This document shows, in pieces, positions 7,481 through 15,722 of a stretch of 32,671 nucleotides of DNA. The notes under the pieces are model-generated. The model saw only the letters and a list, made by a program, of their open reading frames with translations. It had not been told where the DNA came from and made no database searches. The translations under genes were made by a program, and so were the position numbers. Within the stretch, counting starts at the first letter, position 1, and the number at the start of each line of letters is the position of its first letter. Source of the DNA: Lachnospiraceae bacterium (lineage in GTDB: Bacteria > Bacillota > Clostridia > Lachnospirales > Lachnospiraceae); contig CAJSZQ010000038.1 in assembly GCA_910574185.1 (NCBI GenBank), positions 1-32,671 of the forward strand, in the 5' to 3' direction.

Positions 7481-8692
7481 ATGGAATTTCGAGAGAGGGA
7501 ATTTATTCCTGTGCTGCTTGGCGGCGATATTAATACCTATAGTGTGGCGCGGGCGTTTTATGAACAATATCAGGTAAAGTCATACGTATTTGGAAAATAT
7601 CAGACGGGCCCAAGCTTTAACAGTGAACTTACAATATATGAAGGGAATCCGGCTATTGATACAGACGAGTATTTTCTAAACCGGATTACAAAGTTTGCAG
7701 AAGAGCATACAGAGAAGAAGATTTTGCTTATTGGCTGCGGAGACAGCTATGTCGCCCTTGCAAGCAAGCACAAGGCGGAGCTTCCGGCGAATGTGATTGC
7801 GCCGTACATTGATTTTGGTCTGATGGATAGTCTGCAGCAAAAAGAACGATTTTACGAGTTGTGTGAAAAGCATGGCGTGGCATATCCGAAGACGATTGTA
7901 TACAAGAGAGAGATGGGACTTGATTTTGCCTGTGAATTTCCCTATCCGTTGATATTAAAGCCGTCTAACAGTATTGCTTACTGGGAGCATCCTTTTGAGA
8001 CTCAGAATAAGATTTACAAGATTAAGGACAGGAAAGAGCTTGAGAAGGTAATTACCGAGATTTACGGTGCGGGATATGATGATGATTTGATTATTCAGGA
8101 TATGATTCCCGGCAATGACGAATATATGCGTGTGCTGACTTCTTATTCTGACAGGAACGGCAAAGTAAAGATGATGTGTCTGGGACATGTGCTGCTGGAG
8201 GAACATACTCCTCATGGGCTGGGGAATCATGCTGTAATTATTACGGAGCCGAATAAAGAACTGATGGGACGGGTGAAGAATCTGCTGGAGGATCTCCATT
8301 ATGTGGGCTTTTCTAATTTTGATATTAAGTATGACAGCAGGGATAATACCTACCGGTTTTTTGAGATTAATACCAGACAGGGGCGGAGTAACTATTATGT
8401 GACTGGTTCAGGATTTAATGTTGCGAAATATTTTGTGGAGGATTATATTTATAACAGGGAACTTCCCTATGAGGAAGCAAAGCAGGAGCATCTCTGGATG
8501 ACCGTTCCGAAGGGAGTGGCTTATAAGTATGTGAAGAATCCGGAATATGTGGCGAAGATGAAGAAGTTAGTTTCCGAAGGTAAGGTTGTGAACCCGGTGT
8601 TTAAGAAGGGGGACTTAAAGCCAAATCGTTTCCTGCGCATGGTAAAGACGCATTTGAAACAGTACAAGTACTTTGATATGTATTATAAATAA
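7481..8692 (+). CDS. ATP-grasp ligase, D-aspartate ligase-like (peptidoglycan cross-bridge)
   Basis: Cytoplasmic ATP-dependent carboxylate-amine ligase of 403 residues. From memory of the family it resembles the E. faecium D-aspartate ligase Aslfm across its length: EFIPVLLGGDIN at the start, LLIGCGDSY, FYELCEKHGVAYPKT, LILKPSNSIAYW (Lys160 for ATP), RMCLGH-like KMMCLGHVLLE, and the metal-binding block FDIKYD (Asp281) to FEINTRQGRS (Glu295, Asn297). Aslfm activates D-Asp as a beta-aspartyl phosphate and joins it to the epsilon-amine of L-Lys in UDP-MurNAc-pentapeptide. The aspartate racemase gene starts 9 bases downstream, which supports D-Asp as substrate. The ribosome site AAAGGAG is 13 bases from the ATG, rather far. 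Other ATP-grasp substrates remain possible. Confidence 0.82.
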   Translation: MEFREREFIPVLLGGDINTYSVARAFYEQYQVKSYVFGKYQTGPSFNSELTIYEGNPAIDTDEYFLNRITKFAEEHTEKKILLIGCGDSYVALASKHKAELPANVIAPYIDFGLMDSLQQKERFYELCEKHGVAYPKTIVYKREMGLDFACEFPYPLILKPSNSIAYWEHPFETQNKIYKIKDRKELEKVITEIYGAGYDDDLIIQDMIPGNDEYMRVLTSYSDRNGKVKMMCLGHVLLEEHTPHGLGNHAVIITEPNKELMGRVKNLLEDLHYVGFSNFDIKYDSRDNTYRFFEINTRQGRSNYYVTGSGFNVAKYFVEDYIYNRELPYEEAKQEHLWMTVPKGVAYKYVKNPEYVAKMKKLVSEGKVVNPVFKKGDLKPNRFLRMVKTHLKQYKYFDMYYK

Positions 8693-8701
8693 GGGGAAGA
8701 T

Positions 8702-9412
8702 ATGGAGCAGAAGAGAAAGACTCTTGGCGTAATCGGCGGTATGGGGCCGGAGGCTACCAGCTATTATTATGAGAATGTAATTGTTCATACGAAGGCGTCC
8801 AGAGACCAGGAGCACATTGACATGGTGATTTTAAGTCACGCAGCTATACCGGACCGGACGGAGGCGATTATTTCGGGAAACAGCAGGCGCTTGATTAATA
8901 TGTTGTGTAACGATGCACGAACGCTGGAGACACTGGGTGTGTCGAATATTGCCATAACATGTAATACTTCTCATTATTTTTATGACCATATCCAGAGAGC
9001 CGCAAGGGTGCCTGTTATCAATATGATTGAGGAAAGCGTTTCATATGCGGTCAGAGATTTTGAGGATGTAAAACGTGTGGGAATTATGGCGACGGACGGG
9101 ACGATTAATTCTAAGATTTATCACAAAGCCTGCAGAAAGGCTGGGGTTACGCCGGTGAAGCTATCAGAGGAGAGGCAGAAAGATGTAATGTCTCTGATTT
9201 ATGATGATGTTAAGGCAGGAAAGCCAGGAGACAGGAGGAAATTCGACCGGGTGGTCAGTGAATTTATGAGGAAAGGCTGCGATGTGATTATATTGGCATG
9301 TACAGAACTGTCGGTATTTAAAGGAAAGCATGATGTGCCATCCATCTGTCTGGATGCGATGGACGTGCTGGTGAAAGAATCTATCCTTCGTTCGGATGCA
9401 GATTATATTTAG
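8702..9412 (+). CDS. Aspartate/glutamate racemase family protein, likely aspartate racemase
   Basis: Cofactor-independent racemase interconverting L- and D-aspartate, 236 residues. IGGMGPEATSYYYENV (11-26) is the family's opening; the two catalytic cysteines are Cys87 in ITCNTSHYFY and Cys200 in ILACTELS. The arrangement GGMGP...CNT...CTE fits aspartate racemase better than glutamate racemase (MurI), which opens with GxxDSGxGG. Placed between the D-Asp ligase-like gene and a MurE-like gene, it should supply D-Asp. GGGGAAG lies just upstream of the ATG, and the gene is 9 bases after its neighbour, so it is in the same operon. Confidence 0.9.
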   Translation: MEQKRKTLGVIGGMGPEATSYYYENVIVHTKASRDQEHIDMVILSHAAIPDRTEAIISGNSRRLINMLCNDARTLETLGVSNIAITCNTSHYFYDHIQRAARVPVINMIEESVSYAVRDFEDVKRVGIMATDGTINSKIYHKACRKAGVTPVKLSEERQKDVMSLIYDDVKAGKPGDRRKFDRVVSEFMRKGCDVIILACTELSVFKGKHDVPSICLDAMDVLVKESILRSDADYI

Positions 9413-9427
9413 AGGGGAGAGCTTAAG

Positions 9428-11017
9428 ATGAATGATGTGAGATATGATACGTTACCGGGCGAAGTCAGCCTGACCAAAGGACATGAATTGCGGCATGCTC
9501 CTGAATATACAATCGGGGAATTTGCAGAGCTTTTGCAGAGCCGGGATATGTTGGCAGAGTGTGAGTTTTACGGAAAAGAGAAGTCGCTCATTCGTTTTCT
9601 TACCTATGATTCCAGAGAAGTGGAAGCGGATACGATGTTTATCTGTAAAGGCGCGGCCTTTAAGCCGGTGTATCTGCGAAATTCTGTTAATCAGGGAGCT
9701 GTCTGTTATGTTAGTGAGAAGAAGTATGAACTGGAGCAGGCGATACCGTATCTTGTGGTGAAGGATATTCGTGAAGCGATGCCGGTTCTGGCAGATTGTT
9801 TCTATCATTCTCCATGGAAAGAATTGAAGGTAACAGGCGTGGGCGGAACGAAGGGAAAATCCACTTCTGTATATTATATGAAGGCCATTGTGGACGATTA
9901 TCTTGCGGCGCAGAATAAGAAAGACAGCGCGGTGATTTCTTCCATTGATATCTATGACGGCAAGTCTAAAGTAGAGTCGCACATTACCACGCCAGAGGCA
10001 GTGGAGCTGCAGCGCCATTTCCGAAACGCGTTAGACTGCGGTATGGAGTATGTACAGATGGAGATTTCTTCTCAGGCGTTGAAATACAACAGAGTAGATG
10101 GTATAATATTTGATGTGGCTGTTTTTCTGAATATTTCAGAGGATCACATCAGCCCGATTGAACATGTGGATTTTGAGGATTATTTTTCATCTAAGATGCG
10201 AATGTTTGCACAGACAAAGACGGCGGTGGTGAATCTTGACGCGGATTATAGAGAAAGGATTCTTAAAGCGGCTGAAGCATCGGAAGAAGTAATTACATTC
10301 AGCACAAAGGATGAACGGGCGGATTACTATGCTTATGAGATACATAAGGATGGACAGGCCGTCAGATTTAAGGTGAGATGTAAGGCTTTTGACGAGGAAT
10401 TTATGCTGACGATGCCGGGCCTCTTTAATGTGGAGAATGCTCTTGGCATGATTGCTGCGGCAGTGAAAATGGGGATTCCAAAGGAATTTATTCACTCCGG
10501 ACTTTTAAGGGCTCGTTCCAGCGGAAGGATGGAGCTTTATGGAAGCGAGGATAAGAAGATTCTTGCGATTGTCGATTATGCGCATAACAAGCTTAGTTTT
10601 GAGAAGTTGTTTTCTTCTATGAAAGAGGAATATCCAGATTACGAGATTGTATCCATCTTTGGCTGTCCTGGTAAGAAAGCGCTGACAAGAAGACGGGATT
10701 TGGGAACTGTGGCGGGAAGATATTCAAAGAAAGTGTATCTGGTAGCTGAGGACCCAGGGTATGAGCCGGTGGAGGATATTTCTAAAGACATCGCTCAGTA
10801 TATTGAGGAGCAGAGCTGCCCGTATGAAATGATAGAGGACCGGGGAGAGGCGATTAAAGCGGCGATTGAATCTGCCGAGGGCAAGACGCTTCTTCTGGTT
10901 ACAGGGAAAGGCGGAGAGACCAGGCAGAAGTATGGAAGCGATTATATTGACTGTCCGTCGGATGTGGAGTATGTGTTGAGATATTTGAAGGAGTATGACA
11001 GAAGGGGTAATGTGTAA
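9428..11017 (+). CDS. MurE-like UDP-MurNAc-tripeptide ligase, streptococcal/L-Lys-like type
   Basis: Mur ligase of 529 residues: UDP-binding N-domain with YDSREVEADTMF (60-71), ATPase domain with GTKGKST (140-146), TTPEAVELQ (187-195), MEISSQALKYNR (211-222) and the carbamylated-lysine region DYFSSKMRMF (Lys256), and a C-domain from about 355. The stretch NISEDHISPIEHVDFEDY (235-252) resembles the streptococcal L-Lys-adding MurE rather than the common DHLDYHG form. The amino-acid pocket reads EDPGYEP (441-447) and GKGGET (493-498) in place of DNPR and GKGHE, so meso-DAP is unlikely as its substrate. An extra N-terminal lead of about 30 residues is present. It ends the D-Asp cassette and probably adds a different third amino acid (L-Lys or similar) to which D-Asp is joined. 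Exact substrate is inference. Confidence 0.85.
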   Translation: MNDVRYDTLPGEVSLTKGHELRHAPEYTIGEFAELLQSRDMLAECEFYGKEKSLIRFLTYDSREVEADTMFICKGAAFKPVYLRNSVNQGAVCYVSEKKYELEQAIPYLVVKDIREAMPVLADCFYHSPWKELKVTGVGGTKGKSTSVYYMKAIVDDYLAAQNKKDSAVISSIDIYDGKSKVESHITTPEAVELQRHFRNALDCGMEYVQMEISSQALKYNRVDGIIFDVAVFLNISEDHISPIEHVDFEDYFSSKMRMFAQTKTAVVNLDADYRERILKAAEASEEVITFSTKDERADYYAYEIHKDGQAVRFKVRCKAFDEEFMLTMPGLFNVENALGMIAAAVKMGIPKEFIHSGLLRARSSGRMELYGSEDKKILAIVDYAHNKLSFEKLFSSMKEEYPDYEIVSIFGCPGKKALTRRRDLGTVAGRYSKKVYLVAEDPGYEPVEDISKDIAQYIEEQSCPYEMIEDRGEAIKAAIESAEGKTLLLVTGKGGETRQKYGSDYIDCPSDVEYVLRYLKEYDRRGNV

Positions 11018-11022
11018 GGACT

Positions 11023-11072
11023 TTATCTGCATGCAGGCGAGACAGGCTGTGGGACATATCGCCTGCAGATAA
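11023..11072 (+). other. Bulged inverted repeat after the MurE-like gene
   Basis: TTATCT (11023-11028) and GCAGGCGA (11033-11040) pair with TCGCCTGC (11059-11066) and AGATAA (11067-11072), giving 14 pairs with a 4-base bulge and an 18-base loop. No T-run follows, so termination is unlikely to be efficient. It lies 16 bases upstream of the TTGACG box of the lipoprotein gene. Confidence 0.45.
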
Positions 11073-11087
11073 TCAGTAATCAGGGAT

Positions 11088-11120
11088 TTGACGCAGTGTG
11101 CGCGAATCATAGATTATAAT
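11088..11120 (+). promoter_or_regulatory. Candidate promoter for the lipoprotein gene
   Basis: TATAAT at 11115-11120 is an exact -10. The best -35 (TTGACG at 11088-11093) is 21 bases away, too far for normal use, so an activator or unusual geometry would be needed. It is 20 bases before the lipoprotein start. Confidence 0.4.
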
Positions 11121-11140
11121 GAAACAGGGAGGAACATGCT

Positions 11141-11764
11141 ATGAAGAAATTAGTAGCAGCCGCTTTGGCGGGAGTAATGGTGCTGTCAATGGCAGCATGT
11201 GGCGCGGAGGATTTCGACGCGAAAGGGTATGTGCAGGGAGCGTTGGACGCTCAGTTTAAAGGAGAATACGCAGCACATGCAGAGGACATCGGACAAACAG
11301 AGGAAGAAGTTAAGGAACAGATTGAGGGCGAGACTCTACAGGAAGCACAGACAGCTGTTACCATGTATGGGATTCCGGCAACCGATGAAGAGATTCAGGC
11401 TTATGTGGATTTGATTATGGGCGGAGTTAAGAAGGTTGAGTACGAAGTAAAGGATGCGGTTAAGGACGACGACGATAACTTTACAGTAGATGTTGTGATT
11501 ACACCGGTCGGACTTCTTGATAAGCTGGAAGAGATTTTCACCGCCAAGATTCAGGAAGCAGCGGGCGGCGAGAACTTTGACGAGAGCCAGTATATGGGAA
11601 TATTTAATGAAGCTGTGAAAGAGAGTATTGACCAGGCAGAGACCTATGACCCGGAGACGATTACTCTGAACGTAACTTATACAGAAGAAGGAAATAACCG
11701 GATATATAGTGTGAATGAAGACGATATCAATAATCTGATTCTTGCAGCAACACATCAGGGATAA
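11141..11764 (+). CDS. Small surface lipoprotein of unknown function (DUF5105-like)
   Basis: Predicted exported lipoprotein of 207 residues. The signal peptide is clear: KK, a hydrophobic core, then SMAAC with Cys20 as the lipid-attached residue. The mature part is acidic and predicted helical, opening with DFDAKGYVQGALDAQFKGEY; this resembles clostridial DUF5105-type lipoproteins, though I hold that loosely. A beta-rich stretch (VEYEVKDAVKDDDDNFTVDVVITP) lies in the middle. It has a strong ribosome site (GGGAGG, 11127-11132) and its own terminator, between the two MurE genes. Role in wall maintenance is only suggested by position. Confidence 0.8.
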   Translation: MKKLVAAALAGVMVLSMAACGAEDFDAKGYVQGALDAQFKGEYAAHAEDIGQTEEEVKEQIEGETLQEAQTAVTMYGIPATDEEIQAYVDLIMGGVKKVEYEVKDAVKDDDDNFTVDVVITPVGLLDKLEEIFTAKIQEAAGGENFDESQYMGIFNEAVKESIDQAETYDPETITLNVTYTEEGNNRIYSVNEDDINNLILAATHQG

Positions 11765-11795
11765 AAGAAGATTGCGCGAAAGCGCAATCTTCTTT
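11764..11795 (+). terminator. Intrinsic terminator after the lipoprotein gene
   Basis: A perfect 14-bp stem (AAAGAAGATTGCGC at 11764-11777 with GCGCAATCTTCTTT at 11782-11795) closed by a GAAA tetraloop. The stop codon overlaps the first base of the stem. It insulates the murE-priA run from upstream transcription. Confidence 0.92.
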
Positions 11796-11829
11796 CGTCA
11801 TTTTATCATTTTTTGGCAGATGGAAACTG

Positions 11830-11859
11830 TTGACGCTGCCCTTTATTTATGTGAAAATA
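11830..11859 (+). promoter_or_regulatory. Weak candidate promoter before the DAP-type murE
   Basis: TTGACG at 11830-11835 is a good -35. The possible -10 boxes 18-20 bases on (AAAATA, AATAAT) are poor. A promoter is expected here because the terminator at 11764-11795 cuts off upstream transcription, but the exact box is uncertain. Confidence 0.3.
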
Positions 11860-11892
11860 ATAGATAAGGCTTATTCTTAAGGAGCTGTCGGA

Positions 11893-13440
11893 ATGAAACT
11901 TTCACAACTTCTGAGACAGGTTACTTATCAAGTGGTGAAGGGTACGAAAGACAGGGAAATTCAAGGACTTAAGTGTGATTCGAGACTGGTGGAAAAGGGG
12001 GATGTGTTTGTCTGTATTAAAGGATATGAGACAGACGGACACCGGTTTCTAACGGAGGCGCTTAAGCGGGGAGCGGCGGCTGTGATTGTGCAGGAGAGCT
12101 GCCCAAAGTGCAGGGAACAGAAAAGATGTTTTGGGTGTTTTGTACCGGCAAAAGGGGTTACAGTAGTCAGCGTGTCGGATACCCGCTATGCTCTTGCAGT
12201 CATGGCGGCGGCTTATTATGGATATCCGGCCAGAGAACTCCAGATTATTGGCATTACAGGAACCAAGGGGAAGACTACGACGGCCTATATGGTTCGGGAA
12301 GGGCTTCTTGCTGCAGGACGTCAGGCGGGGCTTATTGGTACGGTAGAGATTGATACTGGTAAGCGTGTATTGGGCTGCAGCAATACGACGCCGGAGTCCT
12401 TACAGATTCAGGAATATCTGCGGGAGATGGTAGATAACGGATGTGACAGTGTTGTGATGGAGGTGTCTTCCCAGGCGTTGAAGCTGCACCGGACAGCAGG
12501 GATATTTTTTAAGGTTGGCGTTTTTACCAATCTGGGAAGGGATCATATTGGACCGGGAGAACACGCGGATATGGAGGAATATCTGCAGTGCAAACGGCGG
12601 TTGTTTTTTCAGTGTGAAATCGCAGTGGGCAACGCAGATGATCCCTGTCTGGCCAGAATATGGAGAGGCGCCCCCTGTAGGAAGGTGACATATGGCACAG
12701 TTCAAAACGGATGGAAGAATCAAAGCCAGAGAAGCGGTTTTATCCAGTCAGATGCAAGGCGGCTGAATTATAGGGCGTGGGACTTAAAATATACGGATAT
12801 GGAGAATATATTGGGAGTCGCATGTCGGGTAGCGGGATGTATAATGGGGGAATTGAAACTGGGGATGCCAGGGGTGTTTAATATCTCCAATGGATTAGCA
12901 GCGACGGCAGTGTTAAAAGTATTGGAGATACCAGAAGCCAGGATTTTTCCGGCGATTGAAAAGGTTCGCGTGCCTGGAAGAATGGAGGCGGTGCCCGCGC
13001 CTGTGGATTGCCGTATTCTGGTTGATTATGCCCATAATGCCATGAGTTTAAAGCAGAGTCTTCAGACCCTTCGGGATTATCATCCCGCTCGTCTGGTTGT
13101 GATTTTTGGATGTGGGGGAAACCGCTCCAAAGAACGAAGATTTACAATGGGAGAAGTGGCTGGAAGGTATGCAGATTTTACGATTATCACGACGGATAAT
13201 CCCAGATTTGAACGGCCGGAAGCCATTATGATGGATATAGAATGTGGAATAAAGCGGACAAATGGCGGATATGTCATGATAGAAGACCGGCCGGAAGCGA
13301 TAAGATACGCGCTTAGAATGCGGGAACCAGGGGATATCATTCTGATTGCAGGCAAAGGTCATGAAACTTATCAGGAAATACAAGGGATTCGGTATTCCAT
13401 GGACGACAGAGAATTGGTGAGAAGATGTACGCAGATATAA
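11893..13440 (+). CDS. murE: UDP-N-acetylmuramoyl-tripeptide synthetase MurE, meso-DAP type
   Basis: Adds the third amino acid to UDP-MurNAc-L-Ala-D-Glu in cytoplasmic peptidoglycan synthesis. The 515 residues show CDSRLVEKGDVF (28-39), the ATP loop GTKGKTT (123-129), TTPESLQIQ, MEVSSQALKLHR, the carbamate lysine Lys234, and the C-domain with DNPRFERPEAI (435-445) and GKGHETYQ (487-494). DNPR and GKGHE are the residues that bind meso-diaminopimelate in E. coli MurE. An insert in the N-domain, CPKCREQKRCFGC (70-82), carries two CxxC pairs not usual in MurE and could bind zinc. AAGGAG (11879-11884) sets the start. The stop overlaps the priA start by 16 bases, so the two are translated together. 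Confidence 0.93.
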   Translation: MKLSQLLRQVTYQVVKGTKDREIQGLKCDSRLVEKGDVFVCIKGYETDGHRFLTEALKRGAAAVIVQESCPKCREQKRCFGCFVPAKGVTVVSVSDTRYALAVMAAAYYGYPARELQIIGITGTKGKTTTAYMVREGLLAAGRQAGLIGTVEIDTGKRVLGCSNTTPESLQIQEYLREMVDNGCDSVVMEVSSQALKLHRTAGIFFKVGVFTNLGRDHIGPGEHADMEEYLQCKRRLFFQCEIAVGNADDPCLARIWRGAPCRKVTYGTVQNGWKNQSQRSGFIQSDARRLNYRAWDLKYTDMENILGVACRVAGCIMGELKLGMPGVFNISNGLAATAVLKVLEIPEARIFPAIEKVRVPGRMEAVPAPVDCRILVDYAHNAMSLKQSLQTLRDYHPARLVVIFGCGGNRSKERRFTMGEVAGRYADFTIITTDNPRFERPEAIMMDIECGIKRTNGGYVMIEDRPEAIRYALRMREPGDIILIAGKGHETYQEIQGIRYSMDDRELVRRCTQI

Positions 13441-15650
13441 TTATAGATATTACACATGAAAAATTAGATAAAGTCTTTCAATATATCATTCCCGAATTTT
13501 TGAAGGGAAGATTGGAAGTTGGTATGGAAGTAATTGTTCCATTTGGAAGAAGTTCTAAAGAAACCCGTGGATATTTGGTTGGATTTTCGGAGACACCGGG
13601 AGTTGCTGCGGATAAGATGAAAGAGATTCTTCAGATTGCAGAAGACAGCGTCGCCATTGAGGCCAGACTGGTGAAGTTGGCGGCGTGGATGCGGGAAGCA
13701 TATGGTGGGACGATGATACAGGCGCTTAAAACGGTTCTGCCTGTGAAGCGTAAGAGTAAGGAACAGCAGAAAAGGAAGCTTGTCTGTCTTTTGGGGGAGA
13801 CAGAGGGACGCAAGCGATTGGATTTTTACTTAAGCAAGAATCAGAAGGCAAGAGCCAGGCTCATGGCGGCTCTTTTGGATGAAAGAGAGCTGGATTATGG
13901 ATTGGCGACGAAAAAGCTTCATATTACAGCAGATGTAATCGGAGCGTTGGAGGAGCAGGGCGTGCTTGCGGTGGAGTCGAAGCGGGTTTATCGGAACCCG
14001 GCGATTAGTCTTGAGGATTCAGATAAAGAAATATCTTACACTCCGCAGCAGCATCGGGCGATTGATAGGTTTGTTCAGGATTATAGGCAGGAACGCTATC
14101 AGATTTATCTGATTCATGGTATTACCGGAAGCGGCAAGACAGAAGTTTATATGGAGATGATACGGAATGTGGTGGATAGAGGCAGGCAGGCCATTGTGCT
14201 GATTCCGGAAATAGCCCTGACTTATCAGACGGTCATGCGGTTTTATCGTAAATTTGGCGGCCGGGTTTCCATCATTCATTCCAGAATGTCTGCCGGGGAG
14301 CGCTATGATCAGATGCAGCGTGCGTCAGAAGGGAAGATTGATGTGATGATTGGTCCCAGGTCTGCGCTGTTTACGCCATTTCCAAATCTCGGTCTGATTG
14401 TAATTGACGAGGAACATGAAAATACGTATAAAAGCGAGCAGACGCCCAGATATCATGCCAGAGAAACGGCGGCTGCAAGGGCAAAACTGGAGCATGCAAG
14501 TCTTGTGCTTGGTTCTGCGACTCCGTCTCTGGAAAGCTATTACAGATGTCAGACAGGGGAATACTGTTTGCTTGAACTTACCAGACGGGCGCACAATCAG
14601 CCGCTGCCGGCTGTATATACGGCAGATATGAGGCGGGAGTTGGCGAGAGGAAACCGTTCTGTGTTCAGCGATATTCTTCATGATAAGCTGAAAGAGCGGC
14701 TGGAGAGAAATGAACAGAGTATGTTGTTTTTGAACCGCAGGGGTTACGCAGGATTTATTTCCTGCCGGTCCTGCGGTTATGTAATCAAATGTCCCCACTG
14801 TGACGTATCTCTGTCGGCTCATAATAATGGGAAGCTGGTCTGTCATTACTGCGGACATGAAGAACAAAGTGTCCGGGTGTGTCCTTCCTGCGGCTCAAAG
14901 CATATCGGTGGTTTTAAGGCGGGAACTCAGCAGATTGAAGAACTGGTAAAGCGAGAGTTTCCTTCGGCGAGAGTGCTTCGGATGGATTTGGATACTACCA
15001 GAAAGAAAGACGGATATGAGAAGATACTGTCTGCTTTTTCCCATGGGGAAGCGGATATTTTAATTGGGACGCAAATGATTGTAAAAGGACATGATTTTCC
15101 GAGGGTTACGCTGGTCGGTATCCTGGCGGCGGATATGTCGCTGTATTCCAGCGATTATCGGGCGGGTGAGAGAACGTTCCAGCTTCTGGTGCAGGCGGCG
15201 GGCAGGGCTGGACGCGGCGTCCAGGAGGGGGAAGTAGTAATTCAGACCTATAATCCGGAACACTACAGCATTCAGGCGGCGTCTAAACAGGATTATGCCG
15301 CGTTTTATGAAGAAGAGATTGCCTTCCGGAAATTAATGGGATATCCGCCCGCGGACAATCTGCTTGCGATACTTATGACAGGAGAGGATGAGAAACATTT
15401 AGAGACAGCGGCAGGGTATTTGAAGGAGTATACAATGCGCGTAAGTGGGGAACAGATAGAAATAATCGGGCCCGCCACACCCTATGTAAGCAGGATTCAT
15501 GATGTTTACCGCAAGATTCTCTACCTAAAATGTCCGAAATATGGTATGCTGATAGATGTGAAAAATTATCTGGAGCAGTACATCCAGATTAATTCGGGTT
15601 TTCTAACGCTTAAGATTCAGTTTGATTTTAATCCGATGAATATATTTTAA
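13425..15650 (+). CDS. priA: Primosomal protein N' (replication restart helicase PriA)
   Basis: 3'-to-5' helicase that reloads the replisome at stalled forks. The 741 residues hold an N-terminal DNA-binding domain (1-105), Walker A GITGSGKT (232-239), the DEEH box (328-331), GSATPSLESY (363-372), and a zinc-binding region with eight cysteines (447, 450, 456, 459, 473, 476, 486, 489) inserted in the helicase core. The motif VQAAGRAGRG marks helicase motif VI. Length is usual for Firmicutes. It overlaps the end of murE by 16 bases; pairing with def and fmt downstream is a standard bacterial order. Confidence 0.97.
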   Translation: MYADIIIDITHEKLDKVFQYIIPEFLKGRLEVGMEVIVPFGRSSKETRGYLVGFSETPGVAADKMKEILQIAEDSVAIEARLVKLAAWMREAYGGTMIQALKTVLPVKRKSKEQQKRKLVCLLGETEGRKRLDFYLSKNQKARARLMAALLDERELDYGLATKKLHITADVIGALEEQGVLAVESKRVYRNPAISLEDSDKEISYTPQQHRAIDRFVQDYRQERYQIYLIHGITGSGKTEVYMEMIRNVVDRGRQAIVLIPEIALTYQTVMRFYRKFGGRVSIIHSRMSAGERYDQMQRASEGKIDVMIGPRSALFTPFPNLGLIVIDEEHENTYKSEQTPRYHARETAAARAKLEHASLVLGSATPSLESYYRCQTGEYCLLELTRRAHNQPLPAVYTADMRRELARGNRSVFSDILHDKLKERLERNEQSMLFLNRRGYAGFISCRSCGYVIKCPHCDVSLSAHNNGKLVCHYCGHEEQSVRVCPSCGSKHIGGFKAGTQQIEELVKREFPSARVLRMDLDTTRKKDGYEKILSAFSHGEADILIGTQMIVKGHDFPRVTLVGILAADMSLYSSDYRAGERTFQLLVQAAGRAGRGVQEGEVVIQTYNPEHYSIQAASKQDYAAFYEEEIAFRKLMGYPPADNLLAILMTGEDEKHLETAAGYLKEYTMRVSGEQIEIIGPATPYVSRIHDVYRKILYLKCPKYGMLIDVKNYLEQYIQINSGFLTLKIQFDFNPMNIF

Positions 15651-15662
15651 CGCCGGAGCGTG

Positions 15663-15691
15663 TTTGAAAATTGCAGAGATGTATTTTCAAA
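15663..15691. repeat. 9-bp perfect inverted repeat upstream of def
   Basis: TTTGAAAAT (15663-15671) and ATTTTCAAA (15683-15691) are exact complements separated by 11 bases. It lies in the 72-base gap between priA and def. It is a candidate protein-binding dyad or weak RNA hairpin, with no known consensus. Confidence 0.4.
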
Positions 15692-15700
15692 TATGTTTTG

Positions 15701-15712
15701 GGAGGAGAGGAG
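15701..15712 (+). promoter_or_regulatory. Ribosome binding site that fixes the def start
   Basis: GGAGGAGAGGAG precedes the ATG at 15723 by 10 bases. The open frame reaches further up to 15660, but the residues there do not belong to peptide deformylase, so the start at 15723 is preferred. Confidence 0.75.
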
Positions 15713-15722
15713 ATTTTGCGTA

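Noticed and set aside
11136..11143. Upstream ATG overlapping the lipoprotein start
   Set aside because: It reads ATG CTA TGA, a two-codon frame, likely chance.
15660..15722. Longer start for peptide deformylase
   Set aside because: The extra 21 residues are unlike the family and lie over the ribosome site that precedes ATG 15723.
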